From assembly GCF_021277265.1 (NCBI RefSeq), contig NZ_JAJSOH010000002.1, forward strand, positions 434,001 to 498,000: a stretch of DNA of 64,000 nt. The letters run 5' to 3'. Below the pieces are notes generated by a model that was not told the DNA's origin, made no database searches, and saw only the letters and a program-made list of their open reading frames with translations. Both the position numbers and the translations under genes were made by a program. The stretch comes from Kineosporia rhizophila. GTDB taxonomy: Bacteria > Actinomycetota > Actinomycetes > Actinomycetales > Kineosporiaceae. Numbering within the stretch: the first letter of the stretch is position 1; each line of letters opens with the position of its first letter. Shown one piece after another: positions 23,438-32,100 of the stretch.

Positions 23438-24368
23438 GGGCCTGCTCCTCGACCTGGCGCCCGAGCTTTCGTAGCGCCGCCCCGTACCCCGCCTTGGCCA
23501 CGGCGGCGATGAGCGGGGAAGCAAGACGGGTCAGGGGCTCGGGCGGCACCCGTACCTCTTCGGTCCAGACCAGCCGGGTGACCGGAGCCGTGGACCGGTC
23601 GGCCCCGCCGGACGAGCCGGGCCGGCCAGAGAGGAAACTGCCGGACTCCCCCGAGCCACCCTGGTCGGGCGTGCCAGGTTCGGCCCAGAGTTCGGCCACG
23701 ATCCAGCCCCGGACAGCCCAGCCGGTCTTGCGCACACGGAATCGCGCTGCGGGGCCCTCCGGTACAACGGGCACACCACCCGCGCCGCTCGGGCTACCTG
23801 CGCCGCCCAGACCACCTGCGCCGCCCGGACCACCTGCGCCGCCCAGACCACCTGCGCCGCCCGGACCACCTGCGCCGCTCGGGCCGCTCGGGCTACCAGC
23901 GCCGCTCGGGCCGCTCGGGCCGCTCACGGCGTCCACCACATCAACGGCGTGCGTGGCATCCACGGCGTCCACGGCGTCCACGGCGCGTGTGGCATCCATG
24001 GCATGCGTGGCGTCCACCGCGTGCGTGGCATCCACAGCGTGCGTGGCGTCAGCGGCGTTCCTGACGTTCGCGTCTGGCACAGCGTCGGGGCTTCCGGAAA
24101 TGCCTGTGCCGTGCGACTGTTCCGAACCTTCGGCAGCTTGGGCCCGACTGCGAGGCGCGACGAATTCCTCGATCTCCATCGCATCGTCGAAGGCCAGCGG
24201 TCCCACTCCGGTGCGCGCCACGAACACCGATCCGGGCTGGTCGCCCGGCCCGATCACACGGATGGTGGTGAGGGGCGCGAGCTGAGCGTGGGCCGGCCAG
24301 TCGGTGAGGCGTTGCCAGACGAGTTCGACGGGCGCGGCGATGGGCACCTCGACGCGGAACTGCGCCAT
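23430..24368 (-). CDS. SRPBCC-family protein interrupted by a low-complexity insert
   Basis: A 312-residue protein. Residues 1-75 (FRVEVPIAAPVELVWQRLTDW, then FVARTGVGPLAFDDAMEIEEF) and about 205-310 (ARFRVRKTGWAVRGWIVAELW, then TRLVWTEEVRVPP) together form one START/SRPBCC ligand-binding fold. Between them are about 130 residues of repeats: ATHAVD hexapeptides, then GGAGG collagen-like units. A second, shorter disordered insert precedes the final strand. The family binds hydrophobic ligands; the ligand is unknown. Overlaps on both sides (ATG within the previous stop; the tag start inside its 3' end) place it in the operon. Confidence 0.82.
   Translation of the reverse strand: MAQFRVEVPIAAPVELVWQRLTDWPAHAQLAPLTTIRVIGPGDQPGSVFVARTGVGPLAFDDAMEIEEFVAPRSRAQAAEGSEQSHGTGISGSPDAVPDANVRNAADATHAVDATHAVDATHAMDATRAVDAVDAVDATHAVDVVDAVSGPSGPSGAGSPSGPSGAGGPGGAGGLGGAGGPGGAGGLGGAGSPSGAGGVPVVPEGPAARFRVRKTGWAVRGWIVAELWAEPGTPDQGGSGESGSFLSGRPGSSGGADRSTAPVTRLVWTEEVRVPPEPLTRLASPLIAAVAKAGYGAALRKLGRQVEEQARG
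23783..23930 (-). repeat. 18-bp minisatellite encoding Gly/Ala units
   Basis: Units read CGCCGCCCAGACCACCTG on the plus strand and alternate with a G variant (23801, 23819, 23837, 23855), with diverged copies on both sides. They lie inside the SRPBCC gene and encode GGAGGL-type peptides. Confidence 0.88.
23935..24055 (-). repeat. 9/18-bp minisatellite encoding ATHAVD units
   Basis: Copies of GCGTGCGTGGCATCCACG-like units encode ATHAVD/ATHAMD/AVDAVD peptides inside the SRPBCC insert. Confidence 0.85.
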
Positions 24369-25600
24369 CAGGAACGGCCTTCGGGCTTGGTGGTGGGCAT
24401 TCCACCGGACGGCGGGTCTCCGGCGCGGCGGCGAGGGCGACGCAGGGGGCCGGTGGCCGGGTTGGCGCCCGGGTTGGCGGCCGGGTTGGTGGAGGCGGGA
24501 CTGCCGATGGCGGGGTTGGCTGCAGTGGCGGGCGGTTCGGCGGAAAGCGGGGTGGAACCGGTGTGGGGCAAGGAGGTTCGGGAGGTGAAGCGGTCGGGGT
24601 CGGACCAGGCGTCCGAGGCTGCGGGAACGCCCGGAGTGCCCAGAGCGGCAGGGAAGGAACCGGAGTCGGGCCCGGATGCAGGTTGCGTGGGCGAACCGGG
24701 ACCCGGACCAGCGACGGGGTGAGAGCCGGTGGAAGGGGCCGCACCAGGCTGGCCGAACGAGCCGGTGGAAAGGGCCGCACCAGGCTGGCCGAACGAGCCG
24801 GTGGAAGGCTCGGCCGAGGGCCGGGAGAAGGAATCGGTGCCGTAGGTGGGCAGGGATCCGGTGCCTTGACCAGGGGTGGAGAGACTGCCCTGGGGACCGT
24901 GGGTGGGGAGAGATCCAGTGCCCTGGCCGGAAGCGGACGAGCTGCCCTCGGGGCCGTGGGCCGGAAGCGAACCCGTGCCCTGCCCAGAGGCCGACGAACT
25001 GCCCGCCGGACCGTAGGTGGGCAGAGAACCAGTGCCCTGGCCAGAACCGGACGAGCTGCCCTCAGGACCGTGGGCCGGAAGCGAACCCGTGCCCTGCCCA
25101 GAGGCCGACGAACTACCCGCCGGACCGTAGGTGGGCAGAGAACCAGTGCCCTGGCCAGACGCGGACGGAGTGCCCTGGGTGCCGCGTGTGGGCAAGGAGC
25201 CGGTGCTTCCCGGCGAGGCCGGAGATGAACCGGTGTCCGGACCCGAGCCAGGTCCCGAGCCGGGGGCTGAACCGGGGGCTGAACCGGGGGCTGCGCCCAG
25301 CGCGCCGCTGCGGGCCAGTTGCAGGCGGATGGACTTCTCTTGTGCGACCTCGGCGCGGAGCCGGTCGACCTCGGCGCCCAGCAGGTCGAGCGCCGCGTCG
25401 ACCTGATCCATGCGGTAGCCGCGGAAGCCCTGCACGAAGCGCAGCGCGGCCACGTCGCGGCCGGTGACGCCGTCGGCCGGCAGGGCGCGGGCAGGGATGG
25501 TCGGGGCCGGCTCGTCGAGGCCGCCACGGATCATGCCGGTGGCCACGGCGATCACGGCGGCCACCACCGCGAGGGTGAGCAGCAGCATCAGCAAGGTCAC
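24368..25600 (-). CDS. DivIVA-domain membrane protein with repetitive tail
   Basis: A 410-residue protein. A membrane segment at residues 2-23 (LLMLLLTLAVVAAVIAVATG) is followed by a short DivIVA-like motif (VTGRDVAALRFVQGFRGYRMDQVDAALDLL in outline, about 45-75) and a coiled coil. Residues about 100-400 are Gly/Ser/Pro/Thr-rich, with six or seven 19-residue units of the GQGTGSLPTYGPAGSSSAS type. It resembles the short protein next to gpgS and tagA in mycobacteria, but with a far longer tail. It may localise to curved or polar membrane (inference). GTG 25600 has no clear ribosome site. Confidence 0.78.
   Translation of the reverse strand: MTLLMLLLTLAVVAAVIAVATGMIRGGLDEPAPTIPARALPADGVTGRDVAALRFVQGFRGYRMDQVDAALDLLGAEVDRLRAEVAQEKSIRLQLARSGALGAAPGSAPGSAPGSGPGSGPDTGSSPASPGSTGSLPTRGTQGTPSASGQGTGSLPTYGPAGSSSASGQGTGSLPAHGPEGSSSGSGQGTGSLPTYGPAGSSSASGQGTGSLPAHGPEGSSSASGQGTGSLPTHGPQGSLSTPGQGTGSLPTYGTDSFSRPSAEPSTGSFGQPGAALSTGSFGQPGAAPSTGSHPVAGPGPGSPTQPASGPDSGSFPAALGTPGVPAASDAWSDPDRFTSRTSLPHTGSTPLSAEPPATAANPAIGSPASTNPAANPGANPATGPLRRPRRRAGDPPSGGMPTTKPEGRS
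24840..25190 (-). repeat. 57-bp tandem repeats (114-bp higher order)
   Basis: Near-identical blocks begin at 24961 and 25075, 114 bp apart; each holds two related 57-bp units encoding 19 residues. They are part of the DivIVA-like gene. Confidence 0.88.
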
Positions 25601-25646
25601 GAAACAGATCGTCCCACGCGCTACCGACAGTTTGCCCGACGACGAG

Positions 25647-26639
25647 CTAGGAGCGGGGCCCGCCGTGGTCCGGCAGCACCGACCCGATCGGGGCCCGGCC
25701 GGCCCGCTCGACGTGCCTGACCTGCGGGTGCCAGCCGGAGGCGGCCTCGGTCGGCGAGGACTCGGCGAACTGCACGAGCTCGACCGGCAGCGGGGCCGGA
25801 TCGACCCCGGCGCGGTCCAGGACCACCGCCAGGATCTCCGAGGCCATCACCCCCAGGTCGGCCAGGTCGCGGTTGCGGTGCTTGCGCACCCCCAGGTCGA
25901 CCTGCCCGATCGCGTCCAGGCCGGCCAGCTGCACGGTGTCCATCAGCAGGGCGACCTCGACCCCGTAGCCCCCGGCGAAGGGCAGCCGGGTGAGCAGGTC
26001 GCGGCGGGCCGCGTACTCCCCGCCGAGCGGCTGCACCACCCCGCTGAGCTGCGGTGCGAACCGGGCCAGCAGGGGGCGGGCCATCAGTTCGGTCACTCGG
26101 CCCCCACCGCTGCGCTGCTCCACCGAGTCCAGCCGCAGCGGCCTTCGGTAGAAGCCCTTGACCAGCTGCACCCCGGGTTCGGTGAGCAGCGGGCCGAGCA
26201 GGCCGACCACCACCTCCGGACCGACCTCCACCAGATCGGCGTCCACGAAGACCACCAGGTCGCCGGAGGTGGCCGCGAGCGAGCGCCACAGCACCTCGCC
26301 CTTGCCCGGCAGCGGCTCCAGACCGGGCAGGACCTCGGACAGCGCCACCACCTTGGCCCCGGCCGCGACGGCCCGCTCGGCGGTGCGGTCGGTGCACCCG
26401 CCGTCCATCACCACGACCTCGTCCACCAGGGGCCCGGCCGCGAGCACCGCGCCGACCACCCCGGCGACGGTCTCCTCCTCGTTCAGGGCCGGCAGCACCA
26501 CGCTGACCGTGCGACCGCGCTTGGCGTCGAACAGCTCCGAAGCCGACCACGGGACCGGCTGCCACGTCCGCCGCGCGAACCAGTCACGGACGTCCTCAGG
26601 CAGTTGCCCGGAACCACCCGCGGGAGCCGGGCCGCTCAC
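25647..26639 (-). CDS. gpgS: glucosyl-3-phosphoglycerate synthase
   Basis: A GT81-type glycosyltransferase of 330 residues that makes glucosylglycerate phosphate from a nucleotide-glucose and 3-phosphoglycerate, the first step toward methylglucose lipopolysaccharide or glucosylglycerate. It has VSVVLPALNEEETVAGVV, MDGGCTDRTAE and the metal-binding DxD in VVFVDADLVE. GTG 26639 overlaps the folP2 stop as GTGA. Gene order folP2-gpgS-DivIVA-like-tag matches mycobacteria. Confidence 0.9.
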   Translation of the reverse strand: MSGPAPAGGSGQLPEDVRDWFARRTWQPVPWSASELFDAKRGRTVSVVLPALNEEETVAGVVGAVLAAGPLVDEVVVMDGGCTDRTAERAVAAGAKVVALSEVLPGLEPLPGKGEVLWRSLAATSGDLVVFVDADLVEVGPEVVVGLLGPLLTEPGVQLVKGFYRRPLRLDSVEQRSGGGRVTELMARPLLARFAPQLSGVVQPLGGEYAARRDLLTRLPFAGGYGVEVALLMDTVQLAGLDAIGQVDLGVRKHRNRDLADLGVMASEILAVVLDRAGVDPAPLPVELVQFAESSPTEAASGWHPQVRHVERAGRAPIGSVLPDHGGPRS

Positions 26640-27532
26640 GCCAGCCCTCGCACCGCACGAGCCGGCGGCCTTTCCCCACGGATGCTCGCCACCATGTCGA
26701 TCGCCCGGCGGCTGGCGGCCACGTCGTGCACCCGGAAGACCTTCGCCCCGCACCACGCCGCCACCGCGGTGGCGGCCAGCGTGCCCTCCAGCCGCTCGTC
26801 CACCGGCAGGTCCAGCGTCTCGCCCACGAAGTCCTTGCGGGACAACGACATCAGCACCGGATGCCCGAGCCCGACCAGCGACTCGGTGCGGCGCAACAGG
26901 GCCAGCCCGTGCCAGGTGTTCTTGCCGAAGTCGTGCGTCGGGTCGAGCAGCAGCGACTCCCCCGGCACCCCCGCCTTCATCGCTCGCCGGGCACTGGCCT
27001 CCAGACCGGCCAGCACGTCGTCGACCACGCCCTCCGGCGAGGTGCCGTAGCCCACCCGGTGCGGACGGGTGCGGGGCACCGCGCCTCCGGTGTGCGAGCA
27101 GACCAGCCCGGCCCCGGACGCGGCCGCGATCTCCGGCAGCTCCGGGTCGTGCCCGGCCCAGGTGTCGTTGATCAGGTCGGCCCCGGCCGCGCAGGCCTCT
27201 CGGGCCACCTCGGCCCGCCAGGTGTCCACGCTGAGCAGCAGATCGGGGTGCGCCGCGCGGATCCGGGCCAGGAACGGCACGACCCGGCGCAGTTCCTCGG
27301 CGGTGTCCACGTCCGAACCGGGCCCGGCCTTCACCCCGCCCACGTCGACCAGGTCGGCGCCCTCGGCCTCGGCCCGGGCCACCGCCTCGGCCGCGCGGCC
27401 CTCGTCGAACATCCGGTTGCCGGCGTAGAACGAGTCCGGCGTCCGGTTGATCACGGCCATCACCACGGGCACCCCGGGCGCGAACTCCCGGCCGCCCAGC
27501 CGGAGCCGGGCGGAGGGGGCAGGAACCGTCAC
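26636..27532 (-). CDS. folP2: dihydropteroate synthase homologue, FolP2 type
   Basis: A 298-residue TIM barrel of the dihydropteroate synthase family. Motifs deviate from catalytic FolP1: VINRTPDSFYAG (instead of NVTPDSFSDGG), INDTWAGHDPE, DPTHDFGKNT and LSRKDFVGE. These deviations match what I remember of mycobacterial FolP2, reported to lack normal synthase activity, so folate synthesis is not assured. GTG 27532 overlaps the LOG stop by 4 bp and heads into gpgS. The function in this gpgS-linked operon is open. Confidence 0.85.
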   Translation of the reverse strand: MTVPAPSARLRLGGREFAPGVPVVMAVINRTPDSFYAGNRMFDEGRAAEAVARAEAEGADLVDVGGVKAGPGSDVDTAEELRRVVPFLARIRAAHPDLLLSVDTWRAEVAREACAAGADLINDTWAGHDPELPEIAAASGAGLVCSHTGGAVPRTRPHRVGYGTSPEGVVDDVLAGLEASARRAMKAGVPGESLLLDPTHDFGKNTWHGLALLRRTESLVGLGHPVLMSLSRKDFVGETLDLPVDERLEGTLAATAVAAWCGAKVFRVHDVAASRRAIDMVASIRGERPPARAVRGLA

Positions 27533-28122
27533 GGAGCGGACTCCACCTGTTCGATCACTGCGGGAACGGCGGGCAGCTCGCCCAGCCGGGCCTCGATCTG
27601 GTCGAGGGCCTCGTCGATCGTGGTCGTCCAGGCCAGCGTGTCGAGCGCCGCCTCGGACAGGAAGTTCTCGGCCGAGAGCTTGCGGATCAGGTCGTGCAGG
27701 GGGGCGTAGAGCCCGGTCGGGTCGAGCACCACCACCGGCTTGGCGTGCATCCCGAGCGACGCCGACACCCACACCTCGGTGAGCTCCTCGAGCGTGCCGA
27801 TACCGCCCGGCAGGGTCAGGAAGGCGTCGGCGAACTCCTCCATCCTTCCCTTGCGCGAGCGCATGTCGGTGGTGACGATCAGCTCGTCGGCGTCGTGGTC
27901 GGCCACCTCGAGATCGACCAGGGCCTGCGGGATCACCCCGACGGTGTGCCGGCCCCCGGCCCGGACGGCCTGGGCCACCGCGCCCATCATCGAGATCGAG
28001 CCGCCGCCCGAGACCAGGTCGTGGCCCCGGGCGGCGATCGCCGCCCCTACCTCGGAGGCGAGCTCGACGAAACGGGGGTCGATCCTGACGGACGACGCGC
28101 AGAAGACACAGATCCTGGCCAC
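27529..28122 (-). CDS. LOG-family protein (TIGR00730), copy 1
   Basis: A 197-residue Rossmann-like protein with the PGGIGTLEEL motif (PGGxGTxxE) and a nucleotide loop in variant form, SGGGSISMMGAVA. The family hydrolyses nucleoside monophosphates, including cytokinin ribotides, releasing the base; the physiological substrate in bacteria is mostly unclear. GTG 28122 has GACAAT ending 6 nt upstream. It is followed by folP2 with a 4-bp overlap. Confidence 0.85.
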   Translation of the reverse strand: MARICVFCASSVRIDPRFVELASEVGAAIAARGHDLVSGGGSISMMGAVAQAVRAGGRHTVGVIPQALVDLEVADHDADELIVTTDMRSRKGRMEEFADAFLTLPGGIGTLEELTEVWVSASLGMHAKPVVVLDPTGLYAPLHDLIRKLSAENFLSEAALDTLAWTTTIDEALDQIEARLGELPAVPAVIEQVESAP

Positions 28123-28144
28123 CGCGCCATTGTCGCCCGGGGGC

Positions 28145-28948
28145 TCAGGCGCCTGCGGCGGGGTCCGGCTTCGCGGCGTGTTCGCCCTGGGCGGCCGCCA
28201 TCAGGCCGACCGCCTCGTCCACGTCGTCGGTGATCGTGAGCAGGTCCAGGTCGGCCTCCTTGATCATCCCCCGGGCCAGCACCGGGCCGGCCAGCCAGTC
28301 CTTCAGGCCCTGCCAGTAGTCCGACCCCAGCAGCACGATCGGGAACGACGTGACCTTGTGGGTCTGGACCAGCACGAGCGCCTCGAACAGCTCGTCGAAG
28401 GTGCCGAAACCGCCCGGCAGGACGATGAATCCCTGGGCGTACTTGACGAACATGGTCTTGCGGGCGAAGAAGTAGCGGAAGTTGACGCCGAGGTTGACCC
28501 ACTCGTTCATGCCCTGCTCGAACGGCAGCTCGATGCCCAGCCCGACCGAGACGCCACCGGCCTCGTGCGCCCCCTGGTTGGCACCTGCCATGGCACCCGG
28601 ACCGCCCCCGGTCACGACCGCGAACCCGGCCTTGACCAGAGCCTGCCCGACCTGCTGGGCGAGCTTGTAGTCGGGCGCCGAGTCGGGTGTGCGGGCCGAC
28701 CCGAACACGCTGATCGCGGGGCCGAGCTCGGCCAGGGCGCCGAACCCCTCGACGAACTCGGCCTGGATGCGCATCACCCGCCAGGGGTCGGTGTGCACCC
28801 AGTCGCTGGACCCGCGGCCGTCGAGGAGCCGCTGGTCGGTGGTGGATTGGGGTACCAGACCGCCGCGCCGGGTGGTCGGGCCCGAGGTGTGCTCGTCCTT
28901 GTCCATGTGAGGATCTTCCGGCTCTGCGGGGTTCGGTCGCGTGCTCAT
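28145..28948 (-). CDS. LOG-family protein (TIGR00730), copy 2
   Basis: A 267-residue paralogue with a longer N-terminus and canonical motifs TGGGPGAMAGANQGA and PGGFGTFDELFEAL. It is about 70 residues longer than copy 1 and differs in the nucleotide loop, so the two are probably not redundant. ATG 28948 has TACCGT ending 7 nt upstream. Copy 1 begins 22 bp downstream with its own -10-like element. Confidence 0.87.
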   Translation of the reverse strand: MSTRPNPAEPEDPHMDKDEHTSGPTTRRGGLVPQSTTDQRLLDGRGSSDWVHTDPWRVMRIQAEFVEGFGALAELGPAISVFGSARTPDSAPDYKLAQQVGQALVKAGFAVVTGGGPGAMAGANQGAHEAGGVSVGLGIELPFEQGMNEWVNLGVNFRYFFARKTMFVKYAQGFIVLPGGFGTFDELFEALVLVQTHKVTSFPIVLLGSDYWQGLKDWLAGPVLARGMIKEADLDLLTITDDVDEAVGLMAAAQGEHAAKPDPAAGA

Positions 28949-28955
28949 CGGCCTG

Positions 28956-28961
28956 ACGGTA
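28956..28961 (-). promoter_or_regulatory. -10 element TACCGT of LOG copy 2
   Basis: Ends 7 nt before ATG 28948; leaderless pattern. Confidence 0.45.
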
Positions 28962-29115
28962 GGCGTTTCTGGCCGGGCCGCACCACCGCAGGGTCACCAC
29001 GCCTCACCCGCCCCGCCCGTCACGGTTCGTCGGGGACGGTGACGCTGTGCCCACGGGTTCGTCCGGGACGAGAAAATACGTCCTGCTTCACTCGAGTCGT
29101 GCGCTCAAACCCCGA

Positions 29116-29121
29116 TAGTGT
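29116..29121 (+). promoter_or_regulatory. -10 element TAGTGT of the GGDEF gene
   Basis: Ends 6 nt before GTG 29128; leaderless pattern. Confidence 0.45.
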
Positions 29122-29127
29122 CGGTGC

Positions 29128-32100
29128 GTGCGCGGTCTGCCGGAGGAGTTGACCCGGGACGGCGTGTCTCCGCTGGCGGACGTCGAAAAACTCGTCGTCG
29201 AGGGCCGGTACGGGCGCGCTGATCTCGCTCTTCGGCGACTCGAGGCGCTGATCCCGAGCCTGGCCCAGACCGCCGACGACGAGACCCTGCTGCTGGCCCT
29301 CTACGGCCGCGCGGTGCTGCTGCGCCGCCTCGGGGGCGGCCACCAGACCGCCATCGCCGCCTGTGACGTGCTGGAACGCGCTGCCCACGAACGTCAGGCC
29401 GGGCTCTGGGCGGCGATCGCCTGCGCCGCCCGGGCCCAGTTCCGGGTCGACTCCGGGGACATCGGCGGCGCCACCTCCGACCTGGCCCGGGCCGACTCCG
29501 CGCTGGCCGGCGACGAGCTGACCGAGGAGAACGGCTACCGGCTGCTGAACGGGCTGGCCGTGGTCTACGCGGGGCTGCGCCTGCAGGACCGGGCCGACGA
29601 GACCCGTACCCGGATCGAGCACACGATCGCCGCGCGCAGCCCGCTCGACCAGGCCGAGCACTGGGGCACCTGGGCCACCGAGCTGGCCGCCCGCGCGATG
29701 GAACCGCTGGCCGGGGGCGCGCAGGACCCGCAGCAGGAGTTCATGAGCCGGGCGGTCGAACTGGCCACCAAGGTCGACGAACTACCTGAGGACGCGGTGC
29801 CCGGCACCTTGCGCCGGGGGGCGAACGGTGTGCGGGCCCTGGCCGCCGCCTACCGCGGCCGGCCGTCCGAGGCCCTGCGGCTGCTCGGCCCGGACGCGTT
29901 CGGGACGGTGGGCGACCTGCCCGCGGCCGAACGGCAGATCGTCTCGCTGGCCGCGATGCGCGCCCACGCCCTGGTCGGCTCGCTGGCCACCGCCCGCAGC
30001 CTGGACGACGCGGCGATCTCGCCGCCGGCCACCCTGCCGAACCTGGTGCTCGAGGTCTGCCGCACCCGTGAGCGGCTCTGGCTCGAGACCTACGCCAACG
30101 GCGAGGTCGTGCCGGTGCTGCACCGGATGACGGAACTGCTGGTCCGGCTCGGCTGGCGCGGGATGGACCTGGTGGCCGACACGGCCCGCCAGGCGCTGGA
30201 GCACCAGGCGCTGCGCACCGAGAGCCGTACCGACGCGCTGACCGGGGTGGGCAATCGCCGGGCGCTGGACGAGGAGCTGCGGCAGCTGCTGCGCTTCGGC
30301 CCGCTGCCGCTGGCCCTGATCCTGGTCGACGTCGACCACTTCAAGGAGATCAACGACCGGTTCACCCACGTGGTGGGTGACGAGGTGCTGCGCCGGGTCG
30401 CTGCCAGCCTGTCGCTGCAGCTGCGCACCGACGACCAGCTGCTGCGGTACGGCGGCGACGAGTTCGTGGTGCTGCTGCCGGGCACCGGCGACGAAGAGGC
30501 CAACGCGGTGGCCGAGCGGATGTGTGTGGCGGTCGGCGCCCGCCCGTGGAACGAACTGGCCGACGGCCTGGACGTGTCGATCACCACCGGGGTGGCCGCG
30601 GTCTGGTCGCTGTCCGGCCGGCGGCCCGACGCCGACGCCGAGAAGCTCTTCCGGCGCGCCGACGAGCGGCTGCTGGCGGCCAAGCGCGACCGCCCGGGCG
30701 AGGAGGACGCCCGCCCGGTGTCCGCCCCGGTCTCCAGCTGGGACGACGACTCGACCGACGACGTGGCCGCGGTCTCGATGCCGCCCACGCCGACCCGCCT
30801 GCTCGGGGCCGAGGTGCTGGGGCCGCACAGCCGTCCCGGCTCGCGTCCCGCGGTGTCCCAAGGGCTCAATGGAGGACGTCGGTCCACCGACCCGGAGTTC
30901 GATCCGGCTCTGGATGCGGGTCAGGAATCCGCTCAGGACCCCGGCCGGGAGAAGAACGGCACCCCGGTGAACGGGGTGCGGCTCGGTCTGGCCCCGGCCG
31001 GCGACCCGGCGCTCGGCGACGTCCTGCCCGAGACCGAGTCCCACGACGAGAAGGACGGCGGGCGCCCCTACGGCGCGGCTGCGGAACTGCCCCGGTCGTC
31101 GGGCACCCGGCGGTCCCGGCGGGCCGCGCGGGACGCCGAGGCGGCGGGTTCGCCGGTCAACGGCATCCCGGTCGAGGACCAGGGAGCGCGCGAGGCCGAG
31201 TCGGCCGCCGCCGCGGTCGCGGCCCGGCAGGCTTCCGAGGCGCGCGAGCGGGCCGCTCGCGAGGCCCGGGCCAAGATCGAGCGGGAGCAGGCCGAGCGCG
31301 AGGCCCGGGAACGCGCCGAGCAGGAGGCCAAGGAGCGCGCTGCCCGCGAGCGCATCGAACTGCAGGCCCGGGAACGCGCCGAGCGCGAGGCCCGGGAGCG
31401 GGAGGCCCGGGAGCGGGCTGCCCGCGAGGCCCGGCAGCGGATCGAGGCCGAGCGGCGCGAGAAGGAAGAGCGCGAGCGGATCGAGGCCGAGGCCCGGCGT
31501 CTGGCCGAGCAGATCGAACGCGAGCGTCGCGAGGCAGAGGCCCGGGCCGAGGCCGAGCGGGTGGAGCGCGAGCGGCAGGCGGCCCTGGCCAAGGCCGAGG
31601 CGGAACGCCGGGAACGTGAACGGCTCGAGGCCGAGCGGCTCGAACGTGAGCGCCTCGAGGCCGAGGCTCGGGCCAAGGCCGAGGCGGAACGCCGCGAACG
31701 TGAACGGCTCGAGGCCGAAGCGCGCGCCAAGGCCGAGGCCGAACGCCGCGAGCAGGAGCGCCTGGAGCGCGAGCGCATCGAACGGGAGCGCCGCGAGGCC
31801 GAGGCCCGCGCCAAGGCCGAGGCGGAACGCCGCGAACGCGAACGGCTCGAACGCGAGCGCATTGAGGCCGAGGCCCGTGCCAAAGCTGAGGCAGAACGCC
31901 GCGAAGCCGAGGCCCGAGCCAAGGCTGAGGCCGAACGCCGCGAACGCGAGCGCCTCGAAGCCGAGGCCCGTGCGAAGGCCGAGGCCGAACGGCTCGAGCG
32001 GGAACGTCTGGAACGCGAGCGCCTCGAACGCGAGCGGATCGAGGCCGAACGGCGCGAGCGCGAACGCCTCGAACGGGAGCGGATCGAGGCCGAGCGACGC

